From the NCBI GenBank assembly GCA_013697245.1, contig JACCXH010000054.1, positions 1 to 64,000 of the forward strand: 64,000 bases of DNA. The letters run 5' to 3'. This document shows, piece after piece, positions 10,147-20,125 of this stretch. The DNA is from Bacteroidota bacterium (lineage in GTDB: Bacteria; Bacteroidota; Bacteroidia; B-17B0; Aurantibacillaceae). The notes below the pieces were generated by a model. The model was given only the letters and a program-made list of their open reading frames with translations. It was not told where the DNA came from and searched no databases. The stretch's first letter is position 1, and each line of letters opens with the position of its first letter. The position numbers and the translations under genes were made by a program.

Positions 10147-10275
10147 ATGGGTAGCTTTTTTACTGTTTTGTTTCTTTCTGTTGTTTTTAATTTAGGCTAC
10201 CAAAATCAGGTGCCAAAAAATTCCAAACATACCCACAACCAAGTAATAAATTCATTTAGCAATTGTTTAAGATAA
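10147..10275 (+). CDS. Possible 42-residue leader ORF
   Basis: An ATG-initiated frame of 42 codons (MGSFFTVLFLSVVFNLGY at its start) ends 5 nt before the ATG of the next gene. It would be the first frame in the predicted transcript from the promoter at 10095-10126. The N-terminal half is hydrophobic, like a signal sequence. No family is recognised. It may be a decayed gene end, a small secreted peptide or chance; coding is not demonstrated. Confidence 0.2.
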   Translation: MGSFFTVLFLSVVFNLGYQNQVPKNSKHTHNQVINSFSNCLR

Positions 10276-10280
10276 TTAAC

Positions 10281-12065
10281 ATGAGAAATCTTTTATTTGT
10301 CCTGTTTTTAACCATTCTTACAACAGCATCTTACTCTCAAGTGCCGCCTGTTATTAATTATCAAGGCGTTGCTCGCGATGCCGCAGGAAATCCTATTCCA
10401 AATCAAAGCATCGCATTAAAATTTAAAATTTCAACCGCTGCCAATTCTAATTTTCATAACGAAGTACAAAATGGAATCACTACTAATGCTTTTGGTCTCT
10501 TCTCAACAAAAATAGGCGTTAGCAATCCATTGCCAATTACAGGCTGGAACAGTTTACCCTGCGTTTTAGCTGTTTCTATTGATGTGAACGGAAGTGGTTT
10601 TGTTGCGTTAGGTACTCAAACACTGGCAAGCGTGCCTTATGCCTTATATGCTTTAAATGCTTCAGGTTTACCAACCGCAACAGTTAACGGAACAACTTTA
10701 AGATACAATGCCACAAACGCGCAATGGCAAATTGATACCAACTTAATTAGTAACGGATCGAGAGTTAGTGTTGGTAGAAGAAACGTTGTGCCAAATAATA
10801 AATTTATTTCTGTTGCAGATAATGGCACGGATAGTGCTGCCGTGTTTGGTTTTAATAAAACAGCAACCGATGGTATGGCAGGTGTAAGAGGATTTGCTTC
10901 GGGAACATCGGTACCAAGCACTACAATTAATTCAACCGGTATTGTTGGTGGACATTTTGTTGGCTATAATTTTTTAGGACAAGGTATTGGTGTGCTTGGA
11001 CAGGGAGCATCCAACTCCGGGAATGGCATAGGTTTAATAGGTGTTGGTTCATCCAGCGGAACAACACTTGGCTCTAACTACGCGGTTGGTGTTTACGCAA
11101 CAGTAGATCCAAATTCGCAGGCACCAAATAAATATTCCGGTATCTTTGATAATGGAGGAGTGATCATAAGAGATTCTCTTATTTTAGGTCCGGTTACAAA
11201 TCCCGGGACCTATGGCGATGTTCTAACAAGAAGTTCTACCGGCCGGGCAAGATGGCAAGCGCCGGGAGCTTCAATCGCAGGTCCGTTCACAAGCTCAGCA
11301 AATTATATTCATGCAGCGCCGAGTTATACTAACAATAAAATTGTTTTTGGTGTTCCCTACCCTGCCGGAGGTTTTCCTTTTGCCGGAAGAGTAACCATTG
11401 TTAATCCACCTATATTTTCGTCAGATACATCTCTTATTGTTTTGCAACAAAATTCTCTCAGGCCGGCATTATATTCTGAAGCGAAGGGAACAGGCTTTGC
11501 TATTAGTGCAAAAAATTCTAATTCTGCACTAAACGCTTATGCTGGTTTTTTTGATGGTGGCATAATAAGCAGGGGCAAAAATAGTTTGAACAATGCCTAC
11601 GGCTTAATAGTTAAAGACCTTTTTAATACTGATCTTTTGTCTGTAAGAAATGACGGTAATGTAGGCATTGGCACTATCAATCCAAGCGTGAATTCACGTT
11701 TGGCAATTAAGGACGGTCACTTACAATCACAACAAAGTGTTGCTCCTACAATATTTGGCAGTAATAATGCCACGGCTCTTTTTTGGAATGGAAACCCAAC
11801 CGATGTTACGGGCATAATTGAAATTACCATGAACGGATCACCGCAGTCCGGGGTACAAGCAACAGTAACATTTAATAAAACCTATAGTTCTACTCCAATA
11901 ATAGTTATCACCCCGGCAAATAATTTTTATGCAGCTAAAGCCATATCTACCAGTGACGTGTTTGTTACCGCATCCAATACCGGTTTTACGATCAGCTTTA
12001 ATAATGCATATCCGATCCCGAGTTGTACGATGTATTTTAATTATGTAGTTATTGAGGGAAATTAA
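10281..12065 (+). CDS. Exported fibre-like surface protein, first gene of T9SS cargo operon
   Basis: A 594-residue protein starting at the ATG at 10281: a longer TTG-initiated reading would put six residues before a perfect signal peptide (MRNLLFVLFLTILTTASYSQ). The segment VINYQGVARDAAGNPI just after cleavage is the conserved opening of a large group of Bacteroidota surface proteins often annotated as tail- or head-fibre-like. The body is rich in G, N, S and T with repeated beta-type segments (VGRRNVVPNNKFISVADNG, GNVGIGTINPSVNS), typical of trimeric fibre or adhesin stalks. The C-terminus (about 490-594) forms a separate beta domain. No T9SS sorting domain is visible. It is the first large gene of a run ending at 19940 with intergenic gaps of 1-17 nt. 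Confidence 0.75.
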   Translation: MRNLLFVLFLTILTTASYSQVPPVINYQGVARDAAGNPIPNQSIALKFKISTAANSNFHNEVQNGITTNAFGLFSTKIGVSNPLPITGWNSLPCVLAVSIDVNGSGFVALGTQTLASVPYALYALNASGLPTATVNGTTLRYNATNAQWQIDTNLISNGSRVSVGRRNVVPNNKFISVADNGTDSAAVFGFNKTATDGMAGVRGFASGTSVPSTTINSTGIVGGHFVGYNFLGQGIGVLGQGASNSGNGIGLIGVGSSSGTTLGSNYAVGVYATVDPNSQAPNKYSGIFDNGGVIIRDSLILGPVTNPGTYGDVLTRSSTGRARWQAPGASIAGPFTSSANYIHAAPSYTNNKIVFGVPYPAGGFPFAGRVTIVNPPIFSSDTSLIVLQQNSLRPALYSEAKGTGFAISAKNSNSALNAYAGFFDGGIISRGKNSLNNAYGLIVKDLFNTDLLSVRNDGNVGIGTINPSVNSRLAIKDGHLQSQQSVAPTIFGSNNATALFWNGNPTDVTGIIEITMNGSPQSGVQATVTFNKTYSSTPIIVITPANNFYAAKAISTSDVFVTASNTGFTISFNNAYPIPSCTMYFNYVVIEGN

Positions 12066-12081
12066 ATTATTGCGTTAAGAA

Positions 12082-12882
12082 ATGATAAGTATTAAAAAAA
12101 TAAATAAAATATCTTTCAAAAAAATAATGACCTTATTTTTATTTATTTCGTTTACTCATAGTAATGCACAAACTATTACGCCCCAGGTAATAAATTCTGC
12201 CGGTAATAATTATACCCTTTCAAATGGCACAACTATTTCGGATAATATAGGTGAACCATTTATTACTACCATTTCAAATTCCAACAATACCATCACACAA
12301 GGTTTTTTACAGAATTTTTCTGTAGTAAATGTATTCTCGGTACAAGTGCAATATGCGGGCCTTACTTGTAAAGATAAAAATGACGGTTTCATTTCAACCG
12401 CTGTATCCACCAACCTATCTTCTTTTAATACAACTTACACCTGGGCGCCACAGGCAATTTGTCCAACCAACAATTGCAGCAGGGTTGATAGTTTAAAGCC
12501 GGGCACTTATACAGTAACTGTTGACATTAGCTATACAGTTGGAACAACACAACGCGATACGATATTTGTTAACCAAATAATTATTGATGATATTAACGGG
12601 CCATGCAAAGTAAATATTTACAATGGTATTACCGCCAACGGAGATGGCCTTAATGATGTTTTTACAATTGACAATATTAATGAATTTCCAAATAATCATA
12701 TTTCTATATATAACCGTTGGGGACTTTTAGTTTATGAAGAGAATGGTTATGATAATGTTACAAAATTCTGGCCAAGAAAAGATGAAGGCGGGAAACTTAC
12801 TACCACGACCTATTTTTATATTTTAACTTTAGGAGATGGAAGTAAGCCCATTAAAGGCTGGATAGAATTAATGAAAGATTAA
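12082..12882 (+). CDS. T9SS type B (CHU_C) sorting-domain protein
   Basis: A 266-residue protein with a signal peptide (residues 1-30, ending SNAQ) and a C-terminal type B sorting domain (about 175-266). The sorting-domain signature is INNGITANGDGLND-like (here YNGITANGDGLNDVFTI), then ISIYNRWGLLVYEENGY and a closing TTYFYILTLGDGSKPIKGW. Such domains send proteins through the type IX secretion system with the help of a PorP/SprF partner, encoded two genes downstream. The middle region (about 100-170) looks like an SprB-type Ig repeat. It resembles the next gene in its last 90 residues. It is probably a short surface protein or adhesin. Confidence 0.9.
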   Translation: MISIKKINKISFKKIMTLFLFISFTHSNAQTITPQVINSAGNNYTLSNGTTISDNIGEPFITTISNSNNTITQGFLQNFSVVNVFSVQVQYAGLTCKDKNDGFISTAVSTNLSSFNTTYTWAPQAICPTNNCSRVDSLKPGTYTVTVDISYTVGTTQRDTIFVNQIIIDDINGPCKVNIYNGITANGDGLNDVFTIDNINEFPNNHISIYNRWGLLVYEENGYDNVTKFWPRKDEGGKLTTTTYFYILTLGDGSKPIKGWIELMKD

Positions 12883-12892
12883 TTATAATACT

Positions 12893-15130
12893 TTGCAGGC
12901 AAAAAAAATAATATTATTTATTCTCTTTTGTGTTTTTACATTATGTATCAACGCACAAAATTTATTGCCCTATACCCAAGACAATATTTGTTTAGACCAA
13001 CTTATTAATGTTAATGCCAATCCACTTTCGAATACAAAAAATTTAGTTGTAAGGGATCTGAATAATGATGGGATTAAAGAGGTGCTTGTTGCCGATGCCA
13101 CCGCCAGCATCATTAAAATTTATAGTTTTATTCCGGCAACAGCCACATTTTCATTTCAAAACTTTATTAACGTTCCCGGAACATTTGGTATTGGAAAACA
13201 AAGAGCGATAGACGCAGGAAAATTTACGGGCGACGCGCTTGATGATATTATATTTACAACAGATAGCACCATTTTTGTTTTTAAGAACAATAATAACTAT
13301 GCTTTTTCACAAATTGATCAAATTCCAATTCCTCCTATTTTTATGGGCCAGGAACATTATTTAAGAGTAGACAATATAAATAACAACGGTTTGGATGAAT
13401 TTTACCTCATCAGCTCAAATACCGCCATCGGCCCGGGAGTAACAGTTGTGCCATTTATTAATACCGGTAGTGGCATTACACCCCTTGCTTTTCATACGAT
13501 CTTTAAAAGTTCCGGCAATTTATTAGGCGCTTCGCTCGACATTAATTTAGGTAACGTTAAAGGTGCTCCCGGTGGTTTAAAAGACCTGATGATAACGTAT
13601 AGCAATGTGCCTGACTCTGTTTTTTTCCTTGAAAATAATTCTCTTGCCACTACGCTTTTATTTAATGACATATACGTTTACCTTCCTCCTACTTTTCCCT
13701 TTACTTCACCCGATTTTACAATTACAAGCTCTGAGCTTGCTGATGTGAACAGTGATTCGAAACTTGATTTTATTTTTGCCGGTCACTCGCCTACAGGCAA
13801 TAGGATGGCCATTTATGCCGGCTTAAATTCTTTTAGTTTACCGCTTCATGTTGATATTCCCATCTCGGCATTTAATATTAATGATTTTAAAATTGCCGAC
13901 ATTAATGATGATAACGTAGACGATTTTATTGCAATTGGTAATTATTTATCTTCCAGTTTTTCAGGCATGGCTATTTTCACGGGTAATGCCACGTCTTCTT
14001 ACTTTGATCCGGGCATTTCAATTACCTTCACCAATAATAGTATGCGGCCGGATGAGCTGCAAATAACAGATGTAGATCAAAATGGTGTTAACGACCTGGT
14101 AATTAAACCATGGAAGCTAAATAATGACAGGACTTATTTAATACCCAACTTTTCATTTAACGTTAACGTGACAGGTTTCCCGCTTACAACCTGCGGAATA
14201 ACGGCCTCAACATTAAATGCGGTAAGTACTTCTTCTTCCACAAATTTTGATTGGGAATGTGTACAGGCCGGAGCCGTTGTAGCAACAAGTTCAAGTTTTA
14301 CCACCATAACTGCGGGCGACTATGTAGCATCGTTACATATACCTATGTATTCAAATTATACCTGTACACAAAAATCTGATACCATAAAAATTATTTCTAA
14401 CGGGCCGGTTATTACTGTTTCTTCTCAAAACACAACTGTTTGTTATGGTAATTATGCGTCTGCAAGCGCTTCAGGTGCTTCAACTTATACATGGTCATCG
14501 CCCTCTGCTTCACCAATTTTCTTTGGGCCAACATTTTCCATCCAGGTTCTATCTCCCGTTGTATTTACAGTTACCGGCCAAATTCCAAGTGGTTGCAAGG
14601 GTACAAATACGGTTGCCTTAAATTTATTTCCTTTAAATACGGATGTTATAAGTTCTTCAAAAAACCCGGCATGTATTGGCGATGTTGTTTCTTTAAGTAT
14701 GCCAACCGCTGTAACATATACCTGGAGTAACGGTACTAACAATGCGGTTGCTAATGTTACGCCAAATGCAACAAGCGTATATTCTCTTACATTTACAGAT
14801 GCCAACGGATGTAGCTCTGCCAAAACTATTACTGTTGACATTGATCCAAAATGCAGTCCAAAGATCTATAATGGCATTACCATAAATGGCGATGGTATTA
14901 ATGATTTTTTTGAGATCGAAAATATTGAAAAATTTAAAGGTAATAGCGTAAAAATTTATAACCGCTGGGGCAAAGAAATATTTACGACAATTAATTACGA
15001 CAATAAAACCAATTACTGGCCAACAGCAGATAACCTTAAAACACTTACCCCATCTACCTATTTTTATTTAATAAATTATGGCGACGGTTCTGAAATACAA
15101 AGAGGCTGGGTTGAACTAATAACAAATTAA
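12893..15130 (+). CDS. FG-GAP/VCBS-repeat T9SS type B cargo protein
   Basis: A 745-residue protein with a signal peptide (about 1-21, ends CINAQ). The N-terminal half contains FG-GAP/VCBS-type propeller repeats with calcium-loop sequences such as VRDLNNDGIKEVLVAD, VDNINNNGLDEFYLI and ADINDDNVDDFIAIG. Ig-like segments follow (about 470-650), then a type B sorting domain (GITINGDGINDFFEI, VKIYNRWGKEIF). The start appears to be TTG at 12893: there is no ATG between the preceding stop and the signal peptide. The last base of its stop codon is the first base of the next gene's ATG (TAATG). It is predicted to be a large calcium-stabilised surface adhesin exported by T9SS. Confidence 0.9.
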   Translation: MQAKKIILFILFCVFTLCINAQNLLPYTQDNICLDQLINVNANPLSNTKNLVVRDLNNDGIKEVLVADATASIIKIYSFIPATATFSFQNFINVPGTFGIGKQRAIDAGKFTGDALDDIIFTTDSTIFVFKNNNNYAFSQIDQIPIPPIFMGQEHYLRVDNINNNGLDEFYLISSNTAIGPGVTVVPFINTGSGITPLAFHTIFKSSGNLLGASLDINLGNVKGAPGGLKDLMITYSNVPDSVFFLENNSLATTLLFNDIYVYLPPTFPFTSPDFTITSSELADVNSDSKLDFIFAGHSPTGNRMAIYAGLNSFSLPLHVDIPISAFNINDFKIADINDDNVDDFIAIGNYLSSSFSGMAIFTGNATSSYFDPGISITFTNNSMRPDELQITDVDQNGVNDLVIKPWKLNNDRTYLIPNFSFNVNVTGFPLTTCGITASTLNAVSTSSSTNFDWECVQAGAVVATSSSFTTITAGDYVASLHIPMYSNYTCTQKSDTIKIISNGPVITVSSQNTTVCYGNYASASASGASTYTWSSPSASPIFFGPTFSIQVLSPVVFTVTGQIPSGCKGTNTVALNLFPLNTDVISSSKNPACIGDVVSLSMPTAVTYTWSNGTNNAVANVTPNATSVYSLTFTDANGCSSAKTITVDIDPKCSPKIYNGITINGDGINDFFEIENIEKFKGNSVKIYNRWGKEIFTTINYDNKTNYWPTADNLKTLTPSTYFYLINYGDGSEIQRGWVELITN

Positions 15131-16077
15131 TGAGTATGAAAAAACAACTATTATTATTTTTGAGTTTTGCTTTTGCATTTATTGCCAAGGCTCAACAAGA
15201 TCCACAGTACAATCTTTACCAGTTCAATCAAATGGTAATTAATCCTGCATATGCGGGTGCAAGAGATGGTTTATCGGTGGTGACATCGGTGCGTAACCAA
15301 TGGGCAGGTTTTAAAGGCGCTCCAAAAACTTCTTGTATGAGCATACATGGGCCGATCCTAAATAAAAATCTGGGGGTTGGCTTAACGGTTATTAGCGATG
15401 CCATGGGTCCGCGAAATATGGTAGGTGTATACGGGAACGTAGCTTACATTTTAAAACTTAATACCAAATGGAAATTATCATTCGGGATTAATGCAGGGTA
15501 TAACCGTTTTCAGTTTGACTTTAGAGATATAAATTTTAAAGTAACAGAGAATAGTTCTTTCAATCTTCAAAACCAATCTTATAATGCTTTAGATATTAAC
15601 TCCGGGCTATACCTTAGATCAAATACTTTTTTTGTCGGCATAAGCTCATCACACCTTCAGAACAAAACCTTATACAGTTATCAATTTGCTGACACATCCG
15701 GCGGAAAAACCAGCACGACCAGTATTAGTTACAGGTTAAGAACCCATACAGTATTTATGATCGGCAAATCGTTTAAGATCAATGATCATTTGATTTTTGC
15801 GCCAACAATTTTAACCAGAAGAGTTGGAGCGCATGGAAACGGCGATCTTAACCTGAACTTTTTCCTTTACAATAAATTATGGTTGGGTGTTTTTATGAAA
15901 GGTGGGTACGGTCCCGGATTTTTATTTCAATATTATATCTCAAATAAATTAAGAGTAGCTTATTCTTATGATACCGGCATGAAAGATGCGAGAAGATTAG
16001 GCCCGAGCCATGAGGTGATGTTAGGCTTTGATTTTTCAGGTACAAAGGCAAAAATGTTAAACCCAAGATTTTTATAG
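15130..16077 (+). CDS. PorP/SprF family type IX secretion membrane protein
   Basis: A 315-residue protein with a signal peptide (ends AKAQ) and the diagnostic opening QQDPQYNLYQFNQMVINPAYAG of PorP/SprF proteins. The rest alternates amphipathic strands, ending in an aromatic residue, as in an outer-membrane beta-barrel. SprF-type proteins are needed for secretion of the type B cargo encoded beside them, which fits the two CHU_C proteins directly upstream. Translation probably begins at the ATG overlapping the previous stop by one base; a second ATG two codons downstream (15136) is equally plausible. It is followed after 6 nt by an OmpA-type gene, the usual partner in these clusters. Confidence 0.94.
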   Translation: MSMKKQLLLFLSFAFAFIAKAQQDPQYNLYQFNQMVINPAYAGARDGLSVVTSVRNQWAGFKGAPKTSCMSIHGPILNKNLGVGLTVISDAMGPRNMVGVYGNVAYILKLNTKWKLSFGINAGYNRFQFDFRDINFKVTENSSFNLQNQSYNALDINSGLYLRSNTFFVGISSSHLQNKTLYSYQFADTSGGKTSTTSISYRLRTHTVFMIGKSFKINDHLIFAPTILTRRVGAHGNGDLNLNFFLYNKLWLGVFMKGGYGPGFLFQYYISNKLRVAYSYDTGMKDARRLGPSHEVMLGFDFSGTKAKMLNPRFL

Positions 16078-16083
16078 TACTGT

Positions 16084-18750
16084 ATGTTAAAGAAAACTTT
16101 TTATTTCCTCTTTTTTGTTCTGTTCACGCTACCTTTATTTTCTCAAATAAATAAGGGCGATAAGTATTATGACAAATATCAATTTATTAAAGCCATTACT
16201 TATTATAAAAAAGCAACCGGCGCGCCTTCACCTATAAAACAACAGGCCTATATTAGATTAGCCGACAGCTATAAAAAAATAAATGATTATAAAAATGCAG
16301 AATTAGCTTATAAGAATGCGTTAGCTGTAAGTTCTGATGTGCCGCCCGAAGTGCACTACAATTACGCGCAGGTTTTAAAAACAAATAATAAATACCAGGA
16401 GGCTGTTGAACAATATACCAGTTACATTAAGCTGAGCCCGAATGATGCCAATGCAAAAAATGCCATTAAGTTTTGTAAAGAAATAAAATATTATACTTCA
16501 AAACCAATTGAGTACGAAGTAAAGAATATTGAAAAAATAAATTCAGCAAAATCAGAATTTTCTCCTTTTATCATTAATAATAAATTAATGTTCGTTGCCG
16601 AAAGAGAAGAATTTAATTTTGTGGATTATACCGTTAACGATTACAATGGCGAACCATACCTGAACATGTATGTAACAGAGATAAAAGGCGCCAATGCCGA
16701 TAAATCAAAATCGTTTTCAAAAAAAATAAATACTGACTACCATGATGGTCCGGCCTGTTTAAGTGCCGATGGTAAAACGCTTTATTTTACGCGTGTAGAT
16801 TATAAAAAGAAAAAAGATTTTGTGAACACCGCAAAGATCTATACCGCAACCGGTGAAGAAAGGAACTGGGGAAATATAAAACCATTTGAATTTAACAGCG
16901 ATAATTATTCTGTGGCACATCCAAGTATTAGCTATGACAATTCAAAATTATTTTTCACAAGCGATATGCCGGGTGGCCTTGGTGGTAAGGACATCTGGAT
17001 GTCGGTAAAAAATGGCGATACTTGGGGCAAACCTGTAAATCTTGGCCCGGATATTAATACAAGTGGTGATGAAATGTTTCCATGTGTGCGCAAAGATGGG
17101 GTACTTTATTTTTCATCAACAGGTTTACCGGGTTTTGGTGGCCTTGATATTTACACGGCAAAAAATGTAGACAATAAATGGCTGTTGATCCGTAACGAAG
17201 GCATGAACTTGAATAGCAATATGGATGATTTTGGGATCACCTTTCTAAATGATACCATTGGTTACTTTTCTTCTAATCGCGAAGGAGGAAAAGGAAAAGA
17301 TGATATTTACTGGTATTCGTTTACAAATAAAGCCATGACCATTTCCGGAACTGTTTTATTAACAGAGAATCCGCTTGATCCCGCTTCAAAAGTAAAAGTT
17401 GTTTTAACCGATGAAAAAGGTGTTGCCATAGATAGTACTAAAACGGATGCCGAAGGGTTTTTTGAATTTAAGAACTTAGATGCCGAAAGAACCTATATGG
17501 CTGTAATAGATGAAGGCAACCCTAATTTTAAAGGCAAGGCGCGTTATTATTTAGCTGATAAAAAAGGTACCATTCATCGCGTTACCAATTCTGCTAACGG
17601 CGATAAATTTGTATTCAAAAACTTACCTGTAGATCCGAATGGTTTACCGGATATGTTTACCGATGATAATTTAACCCTTGCCGGAAATTTATTGTATGGC
17701 GAGAATCCAAGCAAGGCCATTAAAAATACACGCTTAAAATTAGTGAATGATTTTGGTGATGTGATAGAAGAAACCACTACCAATGAATTTGGAGCCTTTG
17801 CCTTCAGAAATATTCCGTCTGATCAAAATTATATGATCTCTATTGTAGAATCCGATATCTCATTGCCTCCAAATACAAAAGTTACACTTACAAATAAAAG
17901 TGGTAAAGAATTAAAAACATTTTATACTGGAAAAGATAAATTTAATTTCAAGATCTTAAGCTCTGAAAAAAATCTTTTACAGGAAATGAATGCCGAAGAT
18001 GTTAACCTTGTAATGGATGTGTATGGTTATATGTATGATCAAAACAAAAAACCTGTAGCAAATGCCAAACTTAAAATTAGAGAAGATATTACCGGTGGGG
18101 AAGTAAAAGAAGTTTCATCATCAGAAAAAGGAAAATTTAATTTCAGGAATTTAAAAGGCGATAAGAATTATCTTTTTGAAGTAGATGAGAACGATCCTAA
18201 TTTTAAAGGGGTAACAAGGATCTATATTGCAGACAGCAAAGGCAGAATTTATAAAGTGTTGGATAAAGACGGTTCAGGTAAGTTCATCTTTAAATTATTA
18301 GATGCTGATAAAGCTGCCATGGGTGAGTTTGTGGTAGATGACCCATGGTTAGCGGTATTGGAAATGAAGAACAAGGAAAAAGCGGAACTGACCATCGTAG
18401 AAAATATTTATTATGCTTTTGGTGATTTTAAATTTGATGATGCCGGGCAAAAAGTAATGGATAAGATCATTACCGTATTGAACAGCAACTCCAAATTAGT
18501 TATCGAAGTTAGTTCGCATACCGATTCGCGTTCGAGCGACGAGTTTAATTTAGCCTTATCAAAAAAACGTGCCGATTACGTTGTAAATTATATGACCGCT
18601 AAAGGCATTAATAAAACACGTTTAAAAGCCATTGGTTACGGCGAGACCAAATTACTTAACAAATGTGCGAATGGCGTTGAATGCACGGATGATGAGCATA
18701 AAATTAACCGCCGTACCGAATTTAAAATTAACGAACAGCCTAACTTATAA
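16084..18750 (+). CDS. TPR-PD40-OmpA family cell envelope protein
   Basis: An 888-residue protein: signal peptide (about 1-21), TPR region (22-135), PD40/WD40-like propeller (about 150-410; motifs SADGKTLYFTR, FTSDMPGGLGGKDIW, YFSSNREGGKGKDD), three carboxypeptidase-regulatory-like repeats (about 415-770) and a C-terminal OmpA peptidoglycan-binding domain (about 780-888; SSHTDSRSSDEFNLALSKKR). The order matches PorE-type proteins that link type IX secretion components to peptidoglycan. The three internal repeats share a DPNFKG...YIADSKGRIYKV-like core, which suggests tandem duplication. It sits directly after the PorP/SprF gene and 2 nt before the GlmU-like gene. Confidence 0.92.
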   Translation: MLKKTFYFLFFVLFTLPLFSQINKGDKYYDKYQFIKAITYYKKATGAPSPIKQQAYIRLADSYKKINDYKNAELAYKNALAVSSDVPPEVHYNYAQVLKTNNKYQEAVEQYTSYIKLSPNDANAKNAIKFCKEIKYYTSKPIEYEVKNIEKINSAKSEFSPFIINNKLMFVAEREEFNFVDYTVNDYNGEPYLNMYVTEIKGANADKSKSFSKKINTDYHDGPACLSADGKTLYFTRVDYKKKKDFVNTAKIYTATGEERNWGNIKPFEFNSDNYSVAHPSISYDNSKLFFTSDMPGGLGGKDIWMSVKNGDTWGKPVNLGPDINTSGDEMFPCVRKDGVLYFSSTGLPGFGGLDIYTAKNVDNKWLLIRNEGMNLNSNMDDFGITFLNDTIGYFSSNREGGKGKDDIYWYSFTNKAMTISGTVLLTENPLDPASKVKVVLTDEKGVAIDSTKTDAEGFFEFKNLDAERTYMAVIDEGNPNFKGKARYYLADKKGTIHRVTNSANGDKFVFKNLPVDPNGLPDMFTDDNLTLAGNLLYGENPSKAIKNTRLKLVNDFGDVIEETTTNEFGAFAFRNIPSDQNYMISIVESDISLPPNTKVTLTNKSGKELKTFYTGKDKFNFKILSSEKNLLQEMNAEDVNLVMDVYGYMYDQNKKPVANAKLKIREDITGGEVKEVSSSEKGKFNFRNLKGDKNYLFEVDENDPNFKGVTRIYIADSKGRIYKVLDKDGSGKFIFKLLDADKAAMGEFVVDDPWLAVLEMKNKEKAELTIVENIYYAFGDFKFDDAGQKVMDKIITVLNSNSKLVIEVSSHTDSRSSDEFNLALSKKRADYVVNYMTAKGINKTRLKAIGYGETKLLNKCANGVECTDDEHKINRRTEFKINEQPNL

Positions 18751-18752
18751 CT

Positions 18753-19940
18753 ATGAACGTTATTTTATTTGATCCCGAACAAACCTGGACCAACTTATTG
18801 CCTTTAACCTATACACGTCCTGTTTCCGAGATCAGGATAGGTATTTTAACCATTAAAGAAAAATGGGATAAAGAATTAAATACTTCCTGCAGTTATTTGA
18901 CTAAAAGTATTTTATCAAAAAAATTTCCTTTAAAAGAGCAGGCCGACTCTCTTTTTATTAATGGTAGCCTATGCCCTACTCCTGCAGTTATTGCTGAAAT
19001 AAAAAAACTAAAACCCTTACAAGCACTTATAAAAAATAATGAAATCTTAGCCCTTGTTGGGGAAGCCAAACATTTAAAGGCTTTATTGGATCTTGAAAAA
19101 ATTGAATTTAAAGAGGCTATTTTAAATGTTGTCAATGTTTGGGATGTTTTTCAAAAAAATGGTGAGGCTTTAAAATTAGATTTTGAATTACTCACAAAAA
19201 ATAAAAAGTCACAAGCACTTAGTAATACAGTAGTGGTGATCGGAAATAAAGATCTTGTTTTTTTAGAAGATGGTGCCAAAGCAGAAGCCTGTAGTTTTAA
19301 TACAACAGCCGGTCCTATTTATTTAGCAAAAGATGCCGAAGTAATGGAAGGCTCTGCTGTGCGCGGCCCCTTTGCATTGGGCGAACACAGCGCTTTAAAA
19401 CTTTGCACCAAGATCTATGGCCCTACAACTATTGGGCCGCATTGCAAAATTGGTGGCGAAGTAAATAATTCCGTAATTTTTGGATACACTAATAAAGCAC
19501 ACGATGGCTTTTTAGGAAATTCTGTATTGGGCGAATGGTGTAATTTAGGTGCTGATAGTAACAATAGTAATTTAAAGAATAATTACGGCAACGTTAAATT
19601 ATTTAATTACCTACAAAATAAAATGGTAGATAGTGGCCTGCAGTTTTGCGGTTTAATAATGGGCGATCATTCTAAATCCGGAATAAATACCATGTTCAAT
19701 ACAGGTACTGTGGTTGGTGTGGGCGCAAATATTTACGGCGGAAGTTTTCCCGTAACACATATTCCAAGCTTTAGTTGGGGCGGCAGCGGCGGCTTTGAAA
19801 CTTACCGATTGGATAAATTATTTGAGACCGCCGAAAAAGTATTCGAACGCCGTGGCTTAAAACTTACCATCATCGAAAAAGAAATGCTTTCAGCTGTTTT
19901 TGAAAAGACCAAAGAGCAAAGGCATAATTATCTTTTTTAA
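18753..19940 (+). CDS. GlmU-like putative sugar nucleotidyltransferase
   Basis: A 395-residue protein: N-terminal region beginning MNVILFDPEQTW (Bacteroidota-specific GlmU-family opening) and a C-terminal left-handed beta-helix acyltransferase-like domain (about 190-340) with hexapeptide-like stretches (IGPHCKIGGEVNNSVIFGY, LGEWCNLGADSNNSNLKN). The nucleotidyltransferase part lacks an obvious G-x-G-T-R-M-type loop near the N-terminus, so its catalytic ability is uncertain. True GlmU makes UDP-GlcNAc; this family is a second, poorly characterised copy widespread in Bacteroidota. It is the last gene of the surface-protein operon. The placement suggests envelope sugar metabolism but may only reflect co-transcription. 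Confidence 0.85.
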   Translation: MNVILFDPEQTWTNLLPLTYTRPVSEIRIGILTIKEKWDKELNTSCSYLTKSILSKKFPLKEQADSLFINGSLCPTPAVIAEIKKLKPLQALIKNNEILALVGEAKHLKALLDLEKIEFKEAILNVVNVWDVFQKNGEALKLDFELLTKNKKSQALSNTVVVIGNKDLVFLEDGAKAEACSFNTTAGPIYLAKDAEVMEGSAVRGPFALGEHSALKLCTKIYGPTTIGPHCKIGGEVNNSVIFGYTNKAHDGFLGNSVLGEWCNLGADSNNSNLKNNYGNVKLFNYLQNKMVDSGLQFCGLIMGDHSKSGINTMFNTGTVVGVGANIYGGSFPVTHIPSFSWGGSGGFETYRLDKLFETAEKVFERRGLKLTIIEKEMLSAVFEKTKEQRHNYLF

Positions 19941-20125
19941 TATCTAAAAGTTCCTTTTGATCCACTAATTTCACCCACCTCTAATTTCCTTATTTCACCT
20001 TCTCGTTTCCTGCTTTCACCGATTTACGGCTTATACGTTGTTATTGACTGTTTATATTTGTTGAAATATGAAAAATAACAGTTAAGCCCGGCAATGTTAA
20101 ATGATCATTACTAAATTAAAAATTA

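Noticed and set aside
12893-12895. Search for a frameshift at the start of the FG-GAP gene
   Set aside because: No ATG is available, but the signal peptide follows the TTG directly, so a TTG start is enough and no frameshift is needed.
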